Positions 57,339 to 64,000 of a DNA stretch of 64,000 nt are shown here, piece by piece. The position numbers and the translations under genes are program-made. The notes below the pieces were generated by a model. It ran no database searches and was not told the DNA's origin. It was given only the letters and a program-made list of their open reading frames with translations. Positions within the stretch are counted from its first letter, which is position 1. Each line of letters begins with the position of its first letter. Source of the stretch: Kingdonia uniflora (Eukaryota > Streptophyta > Magnoliopsida > Ranunculales > Circaeasteraceae); contig JACGCM010002205.1 of assembly GCA_014058105.1 (NCBI GenBank), forward strand, positions 3,844,001 through 3,908,000, read 5' to 3'.

Positions 57339-57671
57339 ATGCTGACCACTAGAAGTCAAGCCAAGAAAGTTAGGGTTCTTACCAAAATGCAATAATTTCA
57401 ATTTTGATATTTTGGTACCCAGGCCGTTGATCTTTTAACTCCCATTCCTGTTAGACCTAACTTCAAAGGTATGAATCATCATGAGGCAATGAAAGCCAAT
57501 GAAGAGGAGCATTGCTACATGTACCGGTTTTACTATATACATATATCGAGGTAGTGCCGTATGGAGTATCTGCACTTTCTTCCAGAGAATGCCATAACTG
57601 AAGAAGGTGAGGAAGTTGGTGTTCATGCTAGGAAGTACTGCCGGTATCCTGCCAGTGATTGGGTGTTATAG
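57339..57671 (+). pseudogene. Small ORF 1 of element D
   Basis: 111 codons: MLTTRSQAKKVRVLTKMQ, two stops, then YFGTQAVDLLTPIPVRPNFK, GMNHHEAMKANEEEHCYMYR, another stop and CRMEYLHFLPENAITEEGEE, ending KYCRYPASDWVL. It is homologous to small ORF 1 in E and, more distantly, in C. The N-terminal TTRSQ resembles the VKTRS start of small ORF 2, so the two small genes may share an origin. Confidence 0.55.
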
Positions 57672-58433
57672 GTAGAGGAGGTGGTAGAAGCTATCAGTGA
57701 CTACTACCATTGTTGCTTGTAGTGGTGGTGGTTGCATAGGAGGAAGCACGTGTCTGTAATAACCGTATTCATTTTCTTGTAGGAGTGGTGGTTACAGAGG
57801 TGTAGAAGCTTATAGTGGTCGTACTTAAAGATATTGTCGAGATTTTATAGTAACCTGTAGGATAATCTATAAGAAATATCTTATATCTTACTGTATTTTG
57901 AAAAGTACTCTGTATTATTTATTTTAGAGCTAATACAATAAAATATTCATAAAAAAAAATTGACAGCTTGTTTAAGTCTATAAATTAAGTATATCAGACT
58001 GTACAAAATAGCACAGTGAGATCGAAATAAATATTGTATCGAATTGTGCAAAGAAATGTGTGAAAGATCTTTTGTTTTAAGAGACAAATAGTTAGTTGTT
58101 TCAAAACTTAAAAAAAGATTTGCATCCAGATGCAAAAACTGTATTGTTCGAGCTATACTATATGAATGTACAACATGTAGGAAATTGCAATGTGAATTGT
58201 GGAAAAAAACTCGAAAATATGAGAAAATGACGTACGGGCATGTTACATTAGTTCGAGGGAATGGGGAGATTGGCATTGGTAATATAAAAGTCTTGAAAAG
58301 AGGAGGGAGTCGAGAATATATTTGCTTGGCTTGAGGAAATGGAACTGATGAATAAGTTTGACAGTTGTGATGCTTATCATTGAATTTCCTGAATACGTAA
58401 AAGGTAGGAATGTATGTTATCATACTCTGTGTT

Positions 58434-58444
58434 TATAAATAAAG
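58434..58444 (+). promoter_or_regulatory. TATA-like box of small ORF 2, element D
   Basis: TATAAATAAAG, 40 bp before the ATG at 58474. Confidence 0.45.
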
Positions 58445-58473
58445 ATACAAATGAAAATATGAAATGAGTAAAC

Positions 58474-58827
58474 ATGGTGAGGACTCGCTCTCAGAGAGCT
58501 CGACATGCGGCAGAGGGGTAGATAGAAATAAAGGTTGCTGAAGTTCGTAAAAGTATATTTTGGCAACTAGATTATGATGCAAATTTGCAAGAATCTGCAC
58601 ATCAGTTGGAGGGGTTGAATACAAGGGCGAATGAGAATGAGGTTAATCGTCATTTCTGGTGTGAGGCATTCTGTGAATTGATCGTTGAGCCTGAGGCTCC
58701 AAAAATTATTGAGAAGGAGATCGCACTGGATGTGATAGTTGTTGAAGATAAGGGGATTATTGGTGATTTACTAATAAAATGTGGTGCTGCAGGGAACCTT
58801 GGTTATTTTATATGTAATGATGTTTGA
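58474..58827 (+). pseudogene. Small ORF 2 of element D
   Basis: 118 codons with a single internal stop (TAG, after RHAAEG; E has Gln there). Starts MVRTRSQRARHAAEG and continues IEIKVAEVRKSIFWQLDYDA, LEGLNTRANENEVNRHFWCE, AFCELIVEPEAPKIIEKEIA and LLIKCGAAGNLGYFICNDV. It is the best preserved member of this family in the window. Small, acidic, Cys-containing, no membrane segment; function unknown. Confidence 0.65.
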
Positions 58828-59274
58828 GATGGCGAACTTGTGTTTAGTTTGAAATAATATAATTAATATAGTGGATTTTTTTATCTTTTGTTGTTGCTCC
58901 TTAATTTACGGGAAAATTGTTGAGGATTCGATTGAATTTCAAATTAAGAGCATTAGGAATGATGTTGTAACTTGTTATAAGTAAGGATGGTGAGTAGGAG
59001 AGTAGAAGCTTTTAGTATGAGTATTATGGTGAAGGTATAGTACAATTATGTATGGTTTGATTTCTTACCATGAGTATTGGGAGGTATGAGAGAGGGGTGA
59101 GTAGGAATGAGAGAGAGATGCATTTAATTATAGGGTTTAGGTTAATGATGACAAATTGTTTTTACCCAAATGGTATGAACCGTCTAATAGGTACAGTGGA
59201 AGAGATGCATCGGTTGGAAAATTGAGGGCAGCTTGCATGAGTCCCAAAAACTGCCAGCATTTTAAAAGATAAAA

Positions 59275-59283
59275 TATAAATAG
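59275..59283 (+). promoter_or_regulatory. TATA box of the long antisense gene, element D
   Basis: TATAAATAG, about 60 bp upstream of a leader exon. Identical to the box at 25915 in element B. Confidence 0.6.
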
Positions 59284-59606
59284 ACCTTCTCTTTCGTCTA
59301 CCAAACATTTACATAAAATAGAGAGGCAAAAATCTAGAGAGAAAAAATTTGACTGTAGAGAGATTGGAGAGGGAAATCCTGAAAGTAGGCATCATCATCA
59401 GAGGGAAGATGAAGGTACTATTGTGGGCTTTGTGAAGAAACTCATGTTACTGAGAACTGTCGTGAAGGAAGTGACGTTTGGGGCTCCAAATTCATCTTCT
59501 GCTGTTATAGGTTTGTGGTTGTTCTTTGTTGTACTCTTTCTTCATGATTTGAACGTTTGTGTGCATTGTGATGATTCTTTTATTTTTGATTGAATGAATC
59601 TTTTCC

Positions 59607-59966
59607 ATCTAGTTTTGTGTATTTGAATTTTGAAACGTGCACTATATATGGAATTGTTGCTTTTGTACTTTTGGAGAAAATGTTTTTTTAGAATTTGTTT
59701 GTGCTAGTGCTAAGCAGTGTAGATAAGAAAAAAATTAAAATAAATAAATAAATAAATAATATATTTTTGGTATTATCATAACAAATTCCTCTAGTTTTAT
59801 GCATTTTAATTTTGAAACGTGCACTATATATGGTATTGTTGCTTTTGTACTTTTGGAGATTTTTTTTTTGAATTTGTCAGTGCTAGTGCTAAGCAGTGTA
59901 GAGAAGAAAACAATTAAAATAAATAAATAAAATATATATTTTTGGTATTATCATAACAAACCTAAA
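59607..59966 (+). repeat. ~182-bp tandem duplication in the leader intron of element D
   Basis: ctagttttgtgtatttgaat at 59609 recurs as ctagttttatgcattttaat at 59791, and both units contain gaaacgtgcactatatatgg, cttttgtacttttggaga, gtgctagtgctaagcagtgt and an (AAAT)n run. Two copies, moderately diverged. Confidence 0.8.
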
Positions 59967-60879
59967 AAAAATTAATAAAGAATTTGACTGAAATACCTAG
60001 ACCTGTATGTAGGTAGATGCGCGTGACATATCGTAGGAATAAATGTCTTTTCTCGAGCATATTTTTTGAGATGGAGACGTCAACCATTGGTCGGCTGATT
60101 GAGGAAGTAACTATAGGAATTAAAGCATCCAAATCTGTGGGGGGGCGAGCTAATAAATAATAACTCGAATGAACATGTTCGAGATGCTGAGGTGGAGAGC
60201 ACCTTAGAAGAGTGGGAATGTAAGGAAAAGCCTAAGTTTTTTTACTTTCCTGATACTCTCTAAGACTATCCCCCAGACTTAGATGTGCTCAGGGAGTTTT
60301 GTTAGTGGAAAGGTAGTTTAGGTGGTAAATGGGGGAATGTAATAGAGTATGGGGGAGATCTTTTAGGGGGTGTGCTGATGGAAATGGTCAAAGCGCATTT
60401 TTCCTATTGCCAAACTTAGAGCATGAGAAGTTTCATAGGAAACTACCAGAGTCTGTTTCCCTTGAGTATTTTAATGGGACCAGAGAAGTTTATTTAGATG
60501 ATGGTTTTTTTTTATCTGGCCCAGTTTGAATATCGGCTGGTGGTGCATTTAAGCAACCTTGCGAAATGTATCATAAATGAGATCTAGGTATGCCCTACCC
60601 AGCTAAACGGGAATATGTGGGAGATGATAAATGTTTGCGAGAATTTAAAAAGTAGGTGGGCTCTTGTGGGAACGAGAGAAGTATAATACCTTCAGTTGTT
60701 TGGCAATACTATAGGAATACTGGGGGTGCGTATTTCTATTCGAGCTCGAGCTAACCCCAATTTTTTGACTTGAATTCGCATGGAAGAGTATAGAATTATA
60801 ATTTGAGATGGGTGAAAGGCAGTCTCCAGCGAGCTCACGAGGAACCCCTGGATCTTAAATATAAAAATTTGAAAAAATG

Positions 60880-60958
60880 TAAGTAACTTTTACAAATACT
60901 GAAATATATTTGTTGATAGTAGCCTGTTTGGTATTGACGATATTTTGTTAAAATGTAG
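60880..60958 (+). other. Phase-1 intron in the antisense gene of element D
   Basis: 79 bp, AAAAAAT|GTAAGT and TTAAAATGTAG|GTCCTCAG. Removing it joins KYKNLKK to CPQSKVKRKE in frame, with the joining codon split after its first base. An alternative acceptor at 60966 would break the frame. Confidence 0.7.
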
Positions 60959-63900
60959 GTCCTCAGTCGAAAGTTAAAAGGAAAGAATCGTTGATCGATA
61001 CGGTAGCTCGAGGGGGAAGTGAGTACGAGTTTGTGTTGGACGAGCTTGAGATTAGCAGTCATAAGAGGACTAACAGTAGATCAATTAAATTCCAGAAGTC
61101 ACAGGCCAAGAGAAAAATAACTGGAGCTAGTCTACCTGATAGATCTAGAGGGTGATCGTCAGCGAGTATTAGAAAATAACCAGTTATAGTGAAAGTTGGA
61201 CCCATTTCCTTAAAGCCACAGCCTATAGGTTCCATGCCTGGAAAATGAGCCAAAGGGAACCAAAGAGGAGTAGTACGAAGACTGATGGCTCAAAGTCTAT
61301 AACTACAGAGAGTGGGGAGTTTGAGGTTCCCTCAAAGAAGAGAAAAGTGAACAACCCCTCTCTTACGGCATTGAAGGGGGTGAAGGATAATATGGACAAC
61401 GAATATGAGTTGCTCACTCTGGAAAAGAGGTTGAGAATAGTTGCTCGGGGAGATATCAGGGAATTGGATTCTATTACGAAAATGGAGCTGTGTTGAGTAA
61501 GTGTAGTACTATAATGATTATTTTTGGCTTGAAATGTTCGAATTTGATTTTTGTATGTATTTTTTTTTAGGTTTCACGTGTTCCAAAGGGTATTTGCCTC
61601 GGGTTTGAGGATGGGAAGACGGATCTCGAAAAGTGGGTTACACAGTTCAAAAAAGAGTTGGTGAAGGAACAAACTAACTTCATTTAAGAAAATGTACGCT
61701 CGAGCTTGGAAGTTAAAAAGTTGAAAGATCAGTTCCAGGTAGCTATGAACGAGCTTAGAGAAGAGGCGAAAAGGAATATGGAAGAAGTAACCGCTGCTTG
61801 GGATAATCGTGGACAAAAGCTTCTTGAGGAAGGTTATTCCGTGAATGATGTTTTTGCTATATCAGAAGGGCGATTTACAGATGTGGAGGTGCCCAAAACA
61901 AAAGATGAGCCTAAAGCTCCCAGTACTCCTCCATAGGAAACTGTCCCAGGGTTGAATGTTGCCTCTCTTAGCATTGAGCGAGAGAATCAAGGAGGGGAAA
62001 AGAATGACAAGGTAAAGTGATGTACATGCAATGGTTTTATCAAATAATGTATAGGAGGAGGGAAAACATTTGTATTGATTGTTAAAGTAGGAAATATGGA
62101 TGGTTGTATACTTCTTGATAGAAAAATTGTTCTGTAGTAGTTAAATGAGTTGCACTTCATTGAGGAGGTATTAAAGAGTGAGCTCCCTAGGGGGAAAAAA
62201 GATGTATATGCAGCAGCGCTCATTGCTGCACGCACAGAGGTTCAGGTGAGAAAATAGATTTTTAAGAGAAAAACTATGTATAGGTACATACAAATTTGAC
62301 CTTCTTTTAGGAATTGAGATAGACAATGAGAAAGTGTTAAAAGATGTGTACCTTAGAATATTTGAATATTGTGGTATTAATCTGATCCTGAGATAGTAGA
62401 GCGTATGGTCACCAGAGCGAGAAATAGTTATAGCTTGAAGGCTAAGTATGAGCTCGTTGTGGTAGGTCTATGATGGACAATTAAGTGTATGTAAACTGTT
62501 TGTATATCGAACTGGTTATATGAGAAATATAGATTGTTCTCCATATTTTGAATATTAAATTGAACAGTTCGCGAGCTCATACTTTAGAAGCCGCACGAGC
62601 TCGCGAGGAGGATGTGCTAAAATATAATTGCAAGTTCAAACTCGAATTGGATAGAATCTATCAGATATTTGAAGAGAATGCAAATTAGTTTGTAAAAGTG
62701 GAGCTTAGGCTGACTAAGTCAGAAAAGGCAGTTAGCAAGCTGAGCCAGAAGATTGATAATAAGGATGCAGATTTAGGGAGAGTTCAAGGTGAGCAAGTGA
62801 GTGCTCATAGTGAGGTTAAGAAGTTGAAGAGCACGTTGAAGTGCGTGAAGGAGAAATACAAAGAGGTAGATACCGCTCAATATCGTATCAGATCGTTAGA
62901 GGCAGAAGCGTTGCAGTAAAGAGGGTATCCCAATAATTTTAGGGAGCAATTAAGGAGGAAGGAGGGCGAAGTGGTGAGAGTGTGATCTAATTTGACAAGT
63001 ACAAAAATTGATGTAACGAAGTTTAGTAACACTGTAAAGAGGAAAGAGGATAGTATCTAGAGTACGTAGAGTCATTATGATAAGCTTTTTGAACGGCTAG
63101 AAAAAATGAAGGCGGACATTGAAAGTGTTCATGGTAGTAAAGGGATGTGATAGAGATATTGAAGAGGAAACAAAATGAGGTGGATGCTATTAAGAAACAA
63201 TTGGGGGAGATAGATCTCGAAATTAAAACTCATATAAAAAAAATAACGGAGCTAGAGGTCGATTTAAAATATGTCAGAGCTATTGTAAGGAGCTCCAACA
63301 AATAATAAGAAATAAGGAGGCAGAGCTGGCTGATTGTAAGAATAGGCAGGTTGATTTGCGTTGGCAATTTGAGAAATCTTTAAAGAAAAAAGAGAAAATG
63401 CTGAAGAATTTTGATTTCAGTGGAAGAAACAAAAATGAGATTTTATAGAAACAAGAGGCGAAGTTGTCGGTACTACAAAGTTAAGTTTAGAAGTTAACTA
63501 AGCTGAAAGAGAAAAATTAGATTAAATAGGGTAAATCATTGGAAATGCTGAGGACTTTGAACAAGCACGTCAGATATGGAGAGGAGTTTGAAGAGAGCCA
63601 AGACTCACTACAAAAAGCTGGATAAAAATTATCAAAAAATCTGTATTGAGTTTGTTAACCTGGCCGTGCCAAATCATCATAGACTATCCATGGAATAGGT
63701 GCATTTGAGGGAAATAATAGCCGTAATCGCCTATTTTGTAGGGGAAGTGAAGAGGCTCGAATTTGAAAGCGATACGTTGTATGACTGCTTAGTTTTGATG
63801 GGTTGTATCTGTAAGGCTGAAGTAGGTCGTCGTAATTGTTTAAATCTTTTGGAAATTGACACCGATCCTATTATGGGTGAACAGGTAGAATTAGGTAGGG

Positions 63901-64000
63901 AGTTGGTTGTTACTAGAGTGCAAGAATTTGGGTCTTCAAAAGTTCCAAATCTTGGGGGAGGTTCATCTGATATACTCCAACAATGACCTTTATAAAGAAG

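Larger units (their letters stand above)
59310..63986 (+). pseudogene. Long antisense gene of element D (coiled-coil protein)
   Basis: Leader exon to about 59510, putative leader intron to about 60015, then METSTIGRLIEEVTIG-like coding sequence. Domain part: PKFFYFPDTL, DYPPDLDVLREFC, FFLLPNLEHEKFHRKLPESV, VWQYYRNTGGAYFYSSSS and LRWVKGSLQRAHEEPLDLKY. After the phase-1 intron: PQSKVKRKESLIDTVARGGS, a Lys/Arg/Ser linker (61245-61496), a probable second intron (61497-61570), then long coiled coils (61706-61936, 62698-62919 and broken pieces to 63650) and an end block at 63699-63986 (FVGEVKRLEFESDTLYDCLV, GGGSSDILQQ). Several introns are likely and at least ten stops occur. Function unknown; the N-terminal block resembles the 'putative gypsy type transposon' family. 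Confidence 0.65.
56764..64000 (-). mobile_element. Element D: 3' part of a family-E retrotransposon
   Basis: Minus-strand element entering from the right edge. Only its 3' LTR (56764-56971), polypurine tract and antisense cassette are inside the window. The antisense protein matches element E closely (GGAYFYSSSS versus GGAYFFASSS, PQSKVKRKESL versus PQSKVKKESLL), so it is the same family. Its cassette is uninterrupted by other elements and is the best one for reading the gene order. Confidence 0.85.

Noticed and set aside
57947..58423. 158-codon minus-strand ORF in element D
   Set aside because: It falls in the spacer between small ORF 1 and small ORF 2, has no counterpart in element E, and its Phe/Ser/Tyr-rich product fits AT-rich non-coding DNA.

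Overview
This window looks like repeat-dense nuclear DNA of a flowering plant, probably a eudicot. It is AT-rich and carries a plant secondary-metabolism glycosyltransferase of the UGT91 type, a plant mobile domain (PMD) relic, a CACTA transposon end, an L1-type LINE, and at least four large Ty3/gypsy LTR retrotransposons of the Tat/Ogre style. The species cannot be told from the sequence. No rRNA, tRNA gene, CRISPR array or prokaryotic operon was seen.

Layout. 1-2448 is the gag end and 5' LTR of a minus-strand retrotransposon (element A, same family as C). 2691-5349 is a 5'-truncated minus-strand LINE with an A-tail. 5350-9192 holds a decayed PMD gene broken around a 737-bp inverted repeat (6912-7647 / 8455-9192). 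About 9690-10164 is the end of a CACTA element, followed by a scrap of a family-B retrotransposon and a SINE-like stretch. 11226-12652 is the only host-type gene that is nearly whole: a UGT91-like glycosyltransferase with one frameshift. From 12791 to 50952 lies a three-deep nest. Element E (plus strand, flanks gcttt/gtttt) carries element B (minus strand, 23547-47701, perfect 5-bp target duplication cgtat) inside its antisense gene. B in turn carries element C (minus strand, 28586-40816) inside its own antisense gene. 50953-56763 is unassigned, probably host, sequence. From 56764 to the window end is element D, minus strand and of the same family as E, cut by the window edge.

The four elements B, C, D and E share one plan. 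After LTR-gag-PR-RT-RNase H-integrase on the sense strand comes an element-specific tandem array, which lies beyond the window edge for D. Then, on the opposite strand, comes a cassette of up to three units running inward from the 3' LTR: small ORF 1, small ORF 2, and a long coiled-coil gene whose N-terminal part resembles the 'putative gypsy type transposon' domain. Most units have their own TATA box, and the long gene keeps a short GT-AG intron at a matching place. Because the cassette is antisense to the genomic RNA, such introns can survive retrotransposition. This cassette is the most interesting thing in the window.

All elements look dead. Several losses fall exactly on catalytic residues and read as G-to-A/C-to-T changes: E protease G to R, B protease D to N, C integrase D to N, B and E integrase E to K, LINE RT FADD to FVDN. 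E and B have also lost the YxDD part of RT, and C has lost its PBS and most of one LTR.
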